The notes: generated by a model from the letters alone, not told the origin. A DNA stretch of 27,536 nucleotides from CAZAGT01 sp964484515 (GCA_964484515.1 CAZAGT010000019.1:1-27536), one strand, 5' to 3'. Counted from the first letter of the stretch, positions 6,747 through 15,564 are shown. Numbers and translations are program-made.

Positions 6747-9550
6747 GTGTCGAGGTCCTTGACGCCCTCGACGGCCTCAAAGCATCGTCTGCATATCAAC
6801 GGATGACCTTCATTCTCGCCGACGGTGGGATCGTGTACCCAGCAACGCTCACACTTCGGTGCGGTAGAGGTGGTCACTCTGATCCTGACGGCATCCAGTT
6901 CCTCGCTCTCAAAACCGCCCTCGACCGCTTCGCTTGAAACCAACTCCACAGCAGATACGATGAAGAGGGAGTGTAACTGATCCTTGGACGGGATGATCAC
7001 TTGGCGGAGATCGTCCGGCAAACCGAGGATCACATGGGCATCGAGGGAATGTCCGATGCTCTTTTCCTTTCTGGCGATCTCAAGGGCCTTTGTCACCTCC
7101 CGGCGTACTTTGATTATCTCTTCCCATCGGCCTGCCAACTCCGAATCCCTGTACTCATCTTTCAGAGGTACGAAGAGATCCATATGGACACTAGGAGAAC
7201 GCTTGGCGTCCCGCATATATTGCCAGATCTCGTCTGCCGTGAAGCTCAGGACCGGAGCCATCAGTCTCACGAGGACCGCGAGAATTTCATCCAGCGCCGT
7301 CTGGGCTGATCTCCTTGCGGCTGAGTTTTTCGCAGACACGTATAATCGGTCCTTGATGATGTCGAGATAGAAGGAGGAAAGATCGAGCACACAGAAATTA
7401 TGGAGGTTGTGATAGACAAGGTGAAATTCGAAATCCGCATAGGCCTTGCGGACGCGTTCATTCATCTCATGCAACCGGTGGAGGGCCCATCGATCCAGTT
7501 CTTCCATCTCTGCATAGGGGACGCCGTCTTGTTCCGGATCGAAGTCGGCCAGGTTGCCGAGTAGATAGCGACACGTGTTGCGGATGCGGCGATAGGCCTC
7601 GGTCAGTCGTTGCAGGATTTCGACGGAAAGCCGGATATTGTCACGGTAGTCTTCCCCGGCGACCCACAATCGAATGATCTCGGCGCCGTAATCCTTGATG
7701 AGATCCAACGGAGAGATGACGTTACCGCCCGACTTGTGCATGGCCTTGCCGGCACCATCAACCACGAAACCGTGAGTCAAAACATTTCGATAGGGCGGTT
7801 CTCCGCGTGTACCCACTGAACAGAGCAGGGCACTGTGAAACCAACCGCGATGCTGGTCACTCCCCTCCAAGTAAAGATCGGAAGGGCTATCAAGGTCCTC
7901 TCTGGCTTCCATTACGGCCGCGTAACTCACTCCTGAATCGAACCAGACGTCCAAGATATCGGTCTCCTTACGAAACGTATTCGCGCCGCATGCAGGGCAA
8001 CGAGTCCCGGGAGGCAAAAGGTCCTCTTCCTTTTCGGTGAACCAGATATCCGCTCCGGACTCCGCAATCAGAGCGCAGACTCGAGCGATGATCTCCTCGT
8101 TGATGAGCATCTGACCGCATTCGTGGCAGTATAGGATCGTGATCGGAGAACCCCATGCGCGCTGACGGGATATACACCAGTCGGGTCGATTTTCAACGAG
8201 ACCATAAATGCGGTCGCGCCCCCAGCCGGGGATCCAGGAGACTTCCTTGATGGCCTTGAGCGCCTTTTGGCGCAGGTCGTTTTTTTCAAGAGATATGAAC
8301 CACTGCTCTGTCGCACGGAAGATCACTGGTTTTTTGCAGCGCCAGCAGTGAGGGTAGTCGTGCGGGAGCGTTTCCTCCAGCAGGAGGGCGCCGGTATCGG
8401 TAAGTTTCTGATTGACGGCCCGGTTGGCCTCAAAGACGTTCAGGCCGGCAAAGTACTCGACGTCGGCCGTGAACCGCCCCGCGTCGTCAACCGGAGAGTA
8501 AACATCCAAGTCGTATTGCAGTCCCGTCTCATAGTCCTCGCGGCCGTGGCCCGGGGCCGTATGGACGCACCCGGTGCCCGCCTCGAGGGTGACATAAGGG
8601 GCTAAGACGATCAGGGACTCGCGGTTGTATAAAGGGTGCTTTGCTTTCAGGCGCTCTAGGTCGGCCGCCTTGACTTGCGCAAGGACCTGGTAGGAATCGA
8701 TGCCGAAGGCGTCAAGGCAGATAGCCATCAGGCCTTCGGCAAGGATCAAGACCTTATCGTCCCCGATGTCGACCGCGACGTAATCGAGGTCGGGATGAAG
8801 CGCTATGGCCAGGTTGGCGGGGATCGTCCAGGGTGTTGTCGTCCAGATGACGATCGAGATCTCCTTCCCCTTGAGCATAGGATATTGCGAGCTGAGGTCT
8901 GAGATCATAGGGAACGCTACAAAGATCGAAGGCGACGTATGCTCATGGTACTCGACCTCTGCTTCGGCCAGCGCCGTTTGACAAGATATACACCAGTAGA
9001 TCGGTTTCTTGGCCCGAACAAGGCTACCGTTCATGGCAAAGCGGCCGAACTCGCGGGCAATGGTGGCCTCGTAAGGGTAGTTCATCGTGAGATAGGGATT
9101 ATCCCACTCCCCTGAGACGCCCAGGCGTTTGAATTCATCGCGTTGAATATTGATGAACTTCTCGGCGTAGGCCCGACAATGACGTCGGATCTCAACCCGC
9201 GACATGGACTTCTTGCGGTCGCCGAGTTCCATGTCGACCTTATGTTCGATCGGGAGTCCGTGACAATCCCAACCCGGGACGTAGGGAGCGTCGAAGCCGT
9301 CCATCTGTTTGGACCTGATAATGATGTCCTTTAGGATCTTGTTAAAGGCCGTACCCACGTGGATGTGACCGTTTGCGTAAGGTGGGCCGTCATGGAGCAT
9401 GTATCGCTTGCGGCCTTGGGAGGATTGCCGAATTTGCTGATAGAGATTTTCATTCTCCCACCGCGCGAGGATTTCAGGCTCCTTCTTGACGAGATTGGCC
9501 TTCATCGGGAAATCCGTATGCGGCAGGTTTAGGGTTTTTTTGTAATTCAC
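6743..9550 (-). CDS. ileS: Isoleucyl-tRNA synthetase
   Basis: A cytoplasmic class I aminoacyl-tRNA synthetase that charges tRNA-Ile. The 935-residue protein has the HIGH signature as HIHV (62-65, in PPYANGHIHVGTAFN), the CP1 editing region around WTTTPWTIPAN (236-245) and GTGCVHTAPGHGREDY (325-340), DVWFDSG (534-540), and the KMSKS loop as KAMHKS (602-607). The C-terminus carries the zinc-binding CERCW...CRRC cluster found in most bacterial IleS proteins. The start is GTG at 9550, supported by GGAGG 8 nt upstream. It is the first gene of ileS-lspA-lgt and is divergent from the DHH gene across about 270 nt. I found no convincing T-box or promoter in its leader. Confidence 0.97.
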   Translation of the reverse strand: MNYKKTLNLPHTDFPMKANLVKKEPEILARWENENLYQQIRQSSQGRKRYMLHDGPPYANGHIHVGTAFNKILKDIIIRSKQMDGFDAPYVPGWDCHGLPIEHKVDMELGDRKKSMSRVEIRRHCRAYAEKFINIQRDEFKRLGVSGEWDNPYLTMNYPYEATIAREFGRFAMNGSLVRAKKPIYWCISCQTALAEAEVEYHEHTSPSIFVAFPMISDLSSQYPMLKGKEISIVIWTTTPWTIPANLAIALHPDLDYVAVDIGDDKVLILAEGLMAICLDAFGIDSYQVLAQVKAADLERLKAKHPLYNRESLIVLAPYVTLEAGTGCVHTAPGHGREDYETGLQYDLDVYSPVDDAGRFTADVEYFAGLNVFEANRAVNQKLTDTGALLLEETLPHDYPHCWRCKKPVIFRATEQWFISLEKNDLRQKALKAIKEVSWIPGWGRDRIYGLVENRPDWCISRQRAWGSPITILYCHECGQMLINEEIIARVCALIAESGADIWFTEKEEDLLPPGTRCPACGANTFRKETDILDVWFDSGVSYAAVMEAREDLDSPSDLYLEGSDQHRGWFHSALLCSVGTRGEPPYRNVLTHGFVVDGAGKAMHKSGGNVISPLDLIKDYGAEIIRLWVAGEDYRDNIRLSVEILQRLTEAYRRIRNTCRYLLGNLADFDPEQDGVPYAEMEELDRWALHRLHEMNERVRKAYADFEFHLVYHNLHNFCVLDLSSFYLDIIKDRLYVSAKNSAARRSAQTALDEILAVLVRLMAPVLSFTADEIWQYMRDAKRSPSVHMDLFVPLKDEYRDSELAGRWEEIIKVRREVTKALEIARKEKSIGHSLDAHVILGLPDDLRQVIIPSKDQLHSLFIVSAVELVSSEAVEGGFESEELDAVRIRVTTSTAPKCERCWVHDPTVGENEGHPLICRRCFEAVEGVKDLDT

Positions 9551-9623
9551 AAAAGATCCTCCAAGGCAAAAGTTCGCATTTGCTTAGCAAATAAAGCCTG
9601 TCAAGTCAAACCCATTATGGGTG

Positions 9624-9652
9624 TTGACATGGCTCCGCATAGTCAGTAATAC
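9624..9652 (+). promoter_or_regulatory. Candidate sigma-70-type promoter toward the DHH gene
   Basis: A perfect TTGACA (9624-9629) is followed, after a 17-nt spacer, by TAATAC (9647-9652), a weak -10 box. It lies in the divergent ileS/DHH intergenic region and points to the DHH-mgtE pair. The -35 and the spacing are good but the -10 matches the consensus at only three positions. Confidence 0.35.
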
Positions 9653-9821
9653 GCTATTCAAACCGAGCAGACGAGCAGACCTTGAGCGCAGCAGGGCCGT
9701 TCATTTTCATACACAAAGGATGCTTCCGGAAGCCGACCATGCGTGTCGCCTTAGGGGTCGCGCTGCAGGTTGAACCTACCGGGTGCCGCATACCGAAACC
9801 GGCCCAGCGGGATGGGAAAGG

Positions 9822-10937
9822 ATGGCTACTGATCAGAAATCCGTCGTGATGGAGCATCCCTTTGCGAAATCGGTTTCCGCTGCCGAGAAAGTAAAGCGCC
9901 TCTTCGACCTGGTCGGTTCGGAAGACACGCTTGCGGTGCTGATCAACTTCCTCCATTCGGTCTTCCTCGGACAGCCCGGGNNNNNNNNNNTTGCGGTGCT
10001 GATCAACGCAGATCCGGACGCCATGGCGAGCGCGATGGCTCTGAAACGTTTGTTTTGGCGGAGGGCCAAGAAGACACGTATCTACCATATCAATACCATC
10101 AAACGAGCGGATAACCTCGCTTTTGTCAAGCTGCTCAAGCTCAACCAGCAACATGTTCGGCACCTTGACCGCGAGGAGATCACCAAATGGGCTATCCTGG
10201 ATTCTCAGCCGCACCACGAGGAACAGTTTCGTAAATACCGCTACGACATCATCATCGATCATCACCCTCGAGGTCCAGAGTACCGAGCTCGTTTCGTGGA
10301 TATCAGGGAAGACTACGGCGCCAATGCAACCATCATGACCGAGTATCTCCGAGCCGCCAGGGTCAAGCCGTCGCCGAAACTGGCCACGGCCCTGTTCTAT
10401 GGGATCAAGACCGACACGGACAATTTTGTTCGCCAAACCACCGTGCATGATATCAATGCGTTTAGATACCTCTACCAATTCGTAAATATGCATATCGTCA
10501 AGAAGATCGAATTCTCCGAGATTACCAAGAAGACCCTCGCTAGTTTTCAGGTGGCCATGGAGAACCTGACATTTGTGAGGGACGCTGCGCTCATCCACAT
10601 GGGGAAGGTGAACGACCCCGATGTGCTTGTTATCATGGCGGACTTCTTCTTGAAACTCGGTGAGGCCTCCTGGTGCATCGTATCCGGGGTGCATGCCCAA
10701 AAGCTGATTATCATCTTTCGGAACGCAGGATTTCGACGAGATGCTGGCAAACTGGCCCAGCGGCTCTTCGGGGAATGGGGCTCGGCAGGTGGCCACCGCA
10801 GTGCTGCACGGGCCGAGATCCCCACGTCCAAGCTCTGCAAGGACCCCGACGACCTGGCGCATCTGGGGGCCTTTGTCGCAAACACAATCAAGGGGACGAT
10901 GAAGCACGGCAGTGCATCCGGGTCCAGTCATGAGTGA
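9822..10937 (+). CDS. DHH-family phosphoesterase (contains assembly gap)
   Basis: A DHH/DHHA1-family phosphoesterase, a family that includes nanoRNases, pAp phosphatases and cyclic-dinucleotide hydrolases; the exact substrate cannot be told. Visible motifs are the first metal site LINADPDAMASAMAL, LDSQPHHEE, the name-giving IIIDHHPRGPEYRA, and FYGIKTDTDNFVR. The DHHA1 substrate motif is GSAGGHRSAARAEI near the C-terminus. The sequence is interrupted by ten Ns (9981-9990). A 17-base direct repeat flanks the gap, and removing one 60-nt unit gives a normal uninterrupted active site, so the protein is probably about 20 residues shorter than it reads here. The start is uncertain: ATG 9822 is my choice and GTG 9783 is in frame upstream. 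Its stop overlaps mgtE by 8 nt. Confidence 0.85.
   Translation: MATDQKSVVMEHPFAKSVSAAEKVKRLFDLVGSEDTLAVLINFLHSVFLGQPGXXXXAVLINADPDAMASAMALKRLFWRRAKKTRIYHINTIKRADNLAFVKLLKLNQQHVRHLDREEITKWAILDSQPHHEEQFRKYRYDIIIDHHPRGPEYRARFVDIREDYGANATIMTEYLRAARVKPSPKLATALFYGIKTDTDNFVRQTTVHDINAFRYLYQFVNMHIVKKIEFSEITKKTLASFQVAMENLTFVRDAALIHMGKVNDPDVLVIMADFFLKLGEASWCIVSGVHAQKLIIIFRNAGFRRDAGKLAQRLFGEWGSAGGHRSAARAEIPTSKLCKDPDDLAHLGAFVANTIKGTMKHGSASGSSHE
9931..10007 (+). repeat. 17-bp direct repeat bracketing an N gap
   Basis: TTGCGGTGCTGATCAAC occurs at 9931-9947 and again at 9991-10007, with 33 bases and ten Ns between. The second copy runs straight into the conserved DHH metal-binding motif. The pattern fits two contig ends that overlap but were joined with a placeholder gap instead of being merged. 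Confidence 0.85.
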
Positions 10938-12285
10938 TTTGCTCGATGAAAAACTGATTGAGGATGTCAAGAGCGACATTGCCGAAGGGAGGCGCGCGTT
11001 TCTGAAGGAATCCCTCGGGAAGCTTCGGCCTGCGGACGTGGCGGATCTCATAGAGCACCTGGATCCCGAGCAACGTCTTTACGTCTTCGATGTACTCGAA
11101 CCCGACGGGGCCGGCGAGGTGCTCGTTGAGATCGAGGCGCCTGTCCAAGGGCGGATTCTGAACGATCTGGATAATCAGGCCATCTCCGAGATTGTTCAGG
11201 AACTGGACTCTGATGACGCCGCTGATGTAGTGGGTGATCTGCCGGCCGAACGCGCCAAGGAGATCATCGAGCGATTGGACGGAGAGGCCTCCGAGGAACT
11301 CGAAAAGCTGCTGCCCTACGCAGAGGATACGGCGGGCGGCATCATGGCCCTGGAGTTTGTGTCCGTTAACGCGGATTCCACGGTCCAGGAGGCCATCGAG
11401 GGCATTCGGGAGAAACGCGAGGAGGTTGGAAACCTCTATTACGTGTTTGTTGTCAACGATTCCGGCCGCTTGGTGGGCGTTATTTCCTTGAAGGACCTTG
11501 TTCTTGAGCCCCCAAGTCGCGAAATAAACGAATTCATGGACCCAAAAGTGATTGCCGTCCACGTCGATACGGATCAGGAAGAGGTGGCCAACCTGGTCAA
11601 GAAGTATGATTTGGTGAATATTCCCGTCGTTGACGAACAGGGGGTCCTGGTAGGCCGAATCACCCATGACGACATTATCGACGTCATCGAGGAAGAAGCG
11701 GACGAGGATATTGCCTTGATGGCGGGTGTCATCCGTCAGGAAATCGCCGAAGAATCTCCGTTGAAGATCTCCAGGGCTCGATTGCCCTGGCTGATTGCGG
11801 GGCTTTTCGGCGGCATTTTGGCGGCGGCTGTGATCAACCAGTTCGAATCGTCGCTTGAGAAGATCCTGGCCCTTTCCTTTTTCTTCCCGGTGATCATGGC
11901 CATGGGCGGCAATACAGGCACGCAGGCAGCTACGGTTGCCGTTAGGGGATTAGCCACCGGCGACATCGGCCTCGTCAATGTCGGCAAGCGGCTGTGGGTT
12001 GAGATGAAGGTTGCGCTGCTCAACGGCGTGATATGCGGCATCCTTCTTGGGATCATCGTAGGTGCCTGGGTTTCCGATTTTGGGCTGGGGATCGTGGTCG
12101 GGCTCGCACTGATCGTGATTATTCTGAATTCGGGCTTTATCGGGGCTGCCGTACCGCTGGCATTATGGAAATGGAACATTGATCCGGCCTTGGCCACCGG
12201 ACCTTTCGTCACGACGTCCAACGACGTCCTGAGCCTGCTCATCTACCTCGGGTTTGTGACCCTCTTCCTGAGCCTGGCAAGATGA
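10930..12285 (+). CDS. mgtE: Magnesium transporter MgtE
   Basis: An inner-membrane, Mg2+-gated Mg2+ channel/transporter. The 451 residues follow the family layout. An acidic N-terminal helical domain (MgtE_N, about 1-125) contains repeated short helices such as DSDDAADVVGDLP. Two CBS domains follow (about 135-255, with GRLVGVISLKDL and GVLVGRITHDDIIDVI). The C-terminal half has five membrane helices, including the signature MAMGGNTGTQAATVAVRGLA. The pore-lining aspartate of the last helix appears conserved in TSNDVLSLLIYLG. I chose ATG 10930 (MSDLLDEKL); GTG 10912 in frame is an alternative. It overlaps the DHH gene by 8 nt (ATGAGTGA), so the two are probably one transcript. No M-box riboswitch is seen, as there is no intergenic leader. 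Confidence 0.96.
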   Translation: MSDLLDEKLIEDVKSDIAEGRRAFLKESLGKLRPADVADLIEHLDPEQRLYVFDVLEPDGAGEVLVEIEAPVQGRILNDLDNQAISEIVQELDSDDAADVVGDLPAERAKEIIERLDGEASEELEKLLPYAEDTAGGIMALEFVSVNADSTVQEAIEGIREKREEVGNLYYVFVVNDSGRLVGVISLKDLVLEPPSREINEFMDPKVIAVHVDTDQEEVANLVKKYDLVNIPVVDEQGVLVGRITHDDIIDVIEEEADEDIALMAGVIRQEIAEESPLKISRARLPWLIAGLFGGILAAAVINQFESSLEKILALSFFFPVIMAMGGNTGTQAATVAVRGLATGDIGLVNVGKRLWVEMKVALLNGVICGILLGIIVGAWVSDFGLGIVVGLALIVIILNSGFIGAAVPLALWKWNIDPALATGPFVTTSNDVLSLLIYLGFVTLFLSLAR

Positions 12286-12404
12286 TGGGTTGATTCGGCT
12301 GTCGCGAGATGTTCGAAATGCTTCAACCACCCGTCTTCGCCCGACATACCTGAATCGTGATGTCCATTTTTACCTTGTAGATCAAAACCGGAGGAAAATA
12401 AGCC

Positions 12405-13058
12405 ATGGAAAAACCGATCGAATATTACTGGCGGAAGCGCTTGGCTGATGTGAAGGAGGCATTGGAAGCAAACAACTTTGAGGTCTTTATGGCCGAAGAT
12501 GCAACCGAGGCCAGGCAAATTGTGCTAGAGGAAATCCTGCCGAAGACGGCGGCCAAGAGCGTTTCATGCGGGGGGTCATTGACGCAGAATGCCACCGGAC
12601 TTCTCGATGCCCTCAAAGGACGAGAAGGGCTCGAGGTGCTCGATGTCTTTGACAAAGAGCTCTCAGACGCGGAACGGGTGGAACTACGGCGCCGCTCTTT
12701 GCTTGTGGACTTGTATATTACCGGGACGAATGCGGTAACCGAGGATGGGCAGTTGGTTAATCTTGACATGTTCGGCAACCGCGTCGCGGCGATTACCTTT
12801 GGTCCCAAGGCGGTGATTATTCTTGTGGGGCGCAATAAGATCGTGGCTGAACTGGAGGACGCCATGTTTCGGGTCAAGAACTATGCCGCGCCAGTCAATG
12901 CCATTCGGCTGGACAAGAAGACGCCCTGCGTCAAGACCTCCTATTGTGATGAGTGCAGCAGCCCGGACCGTATTTGTAACTACTGGTCAATCACCGAAAA
13001 GGCGTTTCCGAAAGGGCGCATAAAGGTTGTGCTGATCAACGCTGATCTTGGACTTTAG
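12405..13058 (+). CDS. LUD-domain (LutC/YkgG-type, DUF162) protein
   Basis: A 217-residue stand-alone LUD-domain protein. LUD domains occur in the LutB/LutC subunits of lactate oxidation complexes; single-domain copies in anaerobes have no settled role. The sequence contains SVSCGGSLTQNATGLLDAL, LYITGTNAVTEDGQLVNLD, FGPKAVIILVGRNKI, and a C-terminal cysteine set CVKTSYCDECSSPDRICNYW, typical of this subgroup and possibly metal- or Fe-S-binding (inference). No lutA or lutB partner is present nearby, so a lactate role is not supported by context. ATG 12405 is preceded by GGAGGA. It lies 119 nt after mgtE, and its end overlaps the earliest possible start of the VanZ-like gene. Confidence 0.9.
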   Translation: MEKPIEYYWRKRLADVKEALEANNFEVFMAEDATEARQIVLEEILPKTAAKSVSCGGSLTQNATGLLDALKGREGLEVLDVFDKELSDAERVELRRRSLLVDLYITGTNAVTEDGQLVNLDMFGNRVAAITFGPKAVIILVGRNKIVAELEDAMFRVKNYAAPVNAIRLDKKTPCVKTSYCDECSSPDRICNYWSITEKAFPKGRIKVVLINADLGL

Positions 13059-13493
13059 ATCAATCCAGGTGCCGAGGCTGGCGCGGCGGGAGGCCGTGAG
13101 ATCGTTAATACTTCTGAAATGGTGGCTCATAATAGGTTGGCTGCTGGTCGCGCTCGTGATTGCCCTTTCTCTCGTTTCGCCACCTTCCGATGTCCCTGGA
13201 TTTCCGGGAGTGGATAAGCTGGCCCATCTTGCCGCTTATGGCGCGCCAGCTCTCTGGTTCGGTTTTATCTACCTGCCGGGACCCACGTACACGCGCCTGA
13301 GCCTGGGCCTTATCCTCATGTGGGAGGCGTTCTGGAAGTCATCCAAGGGTTTTTCGGCCATCGGAGTATGGATTTTTACGATATGTTGGCCAACGCGAGC
13401 GGGGTTGCCGTAGGTCGGCTTCTGGCCCAAACGCGTCTCGACGGAACACTCGCCGGGTTCGAGAGCTGGATGGGGTTCAGTCGTCAAAAGTGA
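13048..13493 (+). pseudogene. VanZ-like membrane protein, frameshifted
   Basis: The first frame (13048-13413) gives a membrane helix (LIIGWLLVALVIALSLV) and the VanZ-like motif GVDKLAHLAAYG, then at 13318-13323 turns into unrelated sequence. From GTG at 13320, one base back, the frame reads VGGVLEVIQGFFGHRS and then MDFYDMLANASGVAVGRLLA, the expected second half of a VanZ family protein, and ends at TGA 13491-13493. Restoring one base near 13320 would give an intact protein of about 148 aa. No slippery heptamer is visible, so this is either a sequencing/assembly error or a real inactivating mutation. The start is unclear: TTG 13048, GTG 13069 and GTG 13096 are all in frame. VanZ-like proteins are small membrane proteins of mostly unknown function. 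Confidence 0.8.
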
Positions 13494-14117
13494 TGACCTG
13501 AAACAGAGTCCCGTAGGCGGTTTTCCTGGTTCTAGGTGCGTTGACGGCTCATCCATCCGGGCTGTAAGGGGCCTGCACGCGGATGAGTTTCAAGAAGCGT
13601 TATGGGCTGGTCTTATAGGTGCGGCACCCCATATTTTCTCAGCTGAATAGCACCGTTACGGAATAGCCGGCACCATCCAAATCTGATTCTCGGATTACCT
13701 GCCTAGAGCCTTTGTCCCTGGTGCCTTCCGCATCAATCTCTAAAAAATCACGGAATATAAGGCAATAATCGATAATATCTGGAAAAAATCAAAGAAAAAC
13801 AGAGATCCCGTATGTTGAAAGATTTGTACACATACCATCCGTTTTCGTTAAGGCCCTGAGTTCATTTTGGAATCCTCAACACTCTTTTTCGTTTGATAGT
13901 ATCCGCTTAGGAGCATGGAGTTAATTGCCCCATGATTTCATTATGTTAGATCGTGATCAAAAGGTATGTGAGGCTAAGTCATGTTTCTTCATCAGACGCT
14001 TTGACAGGTCACGGAGGTCCCGGATTAAAATATAGGGGCTCATTTTAGCAGGCGGCTCTTCCCAATTTCCAGGGAGCGTCGGGATAAACACAACAACGAT
14101 CGATTCCAGGAGATACG
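13494..14117. other. Long intergenic region before the histidine kinase
   Basis: About 620 nt without a complete gene. It holds a 7-bp inverted repeat (CTCATCC at 13548-13554 with GGATGAG at 13581-13587), an AT-rich stretch at about 13740-13900, and a PAS-like coding fragment listed separately. Promoter boxes could not be assigned with confidence. Confidence 0.6.
13943..14035 (+). pseudogene. Possible PAS-domain remnant upstream of the kinase
   Basis: A 30-codon frame beginning MLDRDQKVCEAKSCFFIRRF resembles the start of a PAS sensor domain, where patterns such as DRDxxVxEANxxFxxRFG are usual. It ends at a TAG and lies in a different frame from the kinase that follows 82 nt later. The kinase itself begins with sequence like a PAS/PAC end (VTEFAERKR). 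This suggests a once-larger PAS-kinase gene that has lost most of its sensor. The match is from memory of the family pattern and is short, so chance is possible. Confidence 0.35.
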
Positions 14118-15359
14118 ATGATAGCCTCCGTGACGGAATTCGCGGAAAGGAAACGCGAAGCAACGGAAGAACTGAAGCTCCAGGCCCGGTTCCAGCAAGC
14201 GCAGATGATGGACGCGATCGGCACGTTGGCCGGCGGCATCGCGCACCAATTCAACAACGCTCTCGTGGGTATTGCGGGAAACATCGAACTCCTTCAGCTG
14301 GACCTGGAGGAAGAAACGAATATTGATAAATATGTCCTCCCCATGATGGCCTGCGTCAAACGCATGGCCCAACTCACGGAGCAACTGCTAGCCTACGCGC
14401 GCGGAGGCAAGTATCAACCCGAAGCGATGTCATTGGCCGATTGCGTCCGCAAGTCCATCCCCCTCATTAGCTCTCTGCATCACGCCGGCATTCATCTAGA
14501 AATGCAGATAGCCGAAGAGAATTCGAGAGTTGAGGCCGATGTGGCTCAGATGCAGATGGTGTTAACCGCCGTGGTGGCTAACGCGATAGAGGCGATCGAG
14601 TCCGCGGGCCTCATTCGAGTCCTGGTTCATGACATCATAGTGGAAGAGCGAACCAGACCAGGGCATCAAGATCTTGAGCCGGGCAAATATGTATGTCTGA
14701 CGGTTACCGATAACGGCAAGGGCATGGATGAAGCGACCAAAAGGAGGCTTTTCGAGCCCTTTTTTACGACGAAAGTCCAAGGCCGAGGGCTTGGCATGGC
14801 CGCTGTATATGGGATTGTCAGGAACCACGACGGATGGATTGCGGTAAACTCTGCATTGGGAGAGGGAACGGAGGTCAAGATTTTTCTCCCTGCTCTGGAT
14901 GCCCTTCCAAGCCCTAAAGAGGATCCGTGCGATCAGGTCGTGAAAGGACAGGGGACGATCCTCGTGGTTGAGGATGAAGAGCCTGTCATGAGTGTTAGTC
15001 AGGCCATGCTGGAGCGACTGGGATATCGGGTCTTGGAGGCCAAGAGTGGTAATGAAGCGGTCGCCATTGCGGGTAGTTTTGAGGGGAATATCGATCTTGC
15101 AATCCTTGACGTTGGATTGCCCGACATGGCCGGCAATGAGGTGTATCCTCAACTCAAGAGGGTCAGACCGGATTTGAAAGTACTTGTCTGCAGCGGCTAC
15201 GCCATCGACGGGCCCGCGCAGGAGATCCTGGATCGAGGCGGCGAAGGTTTCATTCAGAAGCCGTTTCTGTTTGCTACCCTATCGGAAAAGGTGAAGGAAG
15301 TCCTGGACGGAGCAGGCCCTGGAGGCCGCGACTCCCGGCCACATAGACCCGCCGGATGA
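14118..15359 (+). CDS. Hybrid histidine kinase lacking a sensor domain
   Basis: A 413-residue soluble two-component protein. It has a HisKA region with the phosphorylated histidine in GTLAGGIAHQFNN (His43), then an HATPase_c domain with the N-box VVANAIEAIE (Asn155), the G1 box VTDNGKGMD (197-204), FEPFFTTK (212-219), and GRGLGMAAVYGIVRNHDG. A C-terminal receiver follows (about 280-397) with ILVVEDEE, the phospho-acceptor in LAILDVGLPDMAG (Asp331) and the conserved Lys381 in IQKPF. There are no membrane segments. The N-terminus starts within what looks like the tail of a PAS/PAC domain (VTEFAERKREATEELK). ATG 14118 is nevertheless supported by AGGAG 5 nt upstream. No output regulator is adjacent, so its phosphorelay partner is unknown. 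Confidence 0.92.
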   Translation: MIASVTEFAERKREATEELKLQARFQQAQMMDAIGTLAGGIAHQFNNALVGIAGNIELLQLDLEEETNIDKYVLPMMACVKRMAQLTEQLLAYARGGKYQPEAMSLADCVRKSIPLISSLHHAGIHLEMQIAEENSRVEADVAQMQMVLTAVVANAIEAIESAGLIRVLVHDIIVEERTRPGHQDLEPGKYVCLTVTDNGKGMDEATKRRLFEPFFTTKVQGRGLGMAAVYGIVRNHDGWIAVNSALGEGTEVKIFLPALDALPSPKEDPCDQVVKGQGTILVVEDEEPVMSVSQAMLERLGYRVLEAKSGNEAVAIAGSFEGNIDLAILDVGLPDMAGNEVYPQLKRVRPDLKVLVCSGYAIDGPAQEILDRGGEGFIQKPFLFATLSEKVKEVLDGAGPGGRDSRPHRPAG

Positions 15360-15418
15360 ATAAACTCCTAGGTCTCGTTTCCCCGCCGCGCTCAGGCTGT
15401 CGGAAAACGTCTATCTGC

Positions 15419-15459
15419 CGTTCGACAGGCTCACGGTCCTGAGCAAAGCCGAAGGGCTG
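15419..15459. repeat. Dispersed palindromic intergenic element, copy 1
   Basis: A segment beginning TTCGACAGGCTCACGG and ending GCCGAAGGGCTG. It contains GCTCA...TGAGC and TTCG...CGAA complementary arms. This is the widespread element whose minus-strand translation reads PFGFAQDREPVER. A related but diverged hairpin lies at 17285-17325 in the opposite orientation. Confidence 0.55.
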
Positions 15460-15501
15460 CATTATCCTCATCCCTCGTCACTGCGGCGTATGAAATCCCC
15501 G

Positions 15502-15531
15502 GCGTGAGGCGTAAGGTGTGAGGCGCAAGGC
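15502..15531 (+). repeat. Short tandem repeat, GTGAGGCG(T/C)AAGG type
   Basis: Two copies of a 15-bp unit (gcgtgaggcgtaagg, then tgtgaggcgcaagg plus c) stand side by side. Similar GTGAGGCGTAAGG tandems are, from memory, common in intergenic DNA of several Desulfobacterota. Confidence 0.6.
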
Positions 15532-15564
15532 AAGACAGTAAGCGAGTCCTTTTCTTTACCTCAA

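Noticed and set aside
9610..9622. ACCCAT-T-ATGGGT palindrome upstream of ileS as an operator
   Set aside because: Only 6-bp arms, overlapping the candidate plus-strand promoter's upstream edge; too short to claim without conservation data.
9654..11051. A 465-codon open frame on the minus strand
   Set aside because: It is antisense to the DHH gene and the start of mgtE, spans the Ns, and reads low-complexity, motif-free protein; the plus-strand frames carry clear family motifs.
10888..11667. A 259-codon minus-strand frame opposite mgtE
   Set aside because: It lies opposite the strongly supported MgtE N-domain and CBS coding region and has no recognisable motif; a high-G+C shadow frame.
13048..13493. 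Programmed -1 frameshifting in the VanZ-like gene
   Set aside because: No slippery heptamer or downstream pseudoknot is visible at the junction, so a sequence error or mutation is the simpler explanation.
14562..15152. A 196-codon minus-strand frame opposite the histidine kinase
   Set aside because: The plus strand encodes the ATPase and receiver motifs here; the antisense frame has no family features.
15274..15471. A minus-strand frame reading PFGFAQDREPVER
   Set aside because: A well-known spurious translation of a dispersed palindromic repeat, partly overlapping the kinase 3' end.
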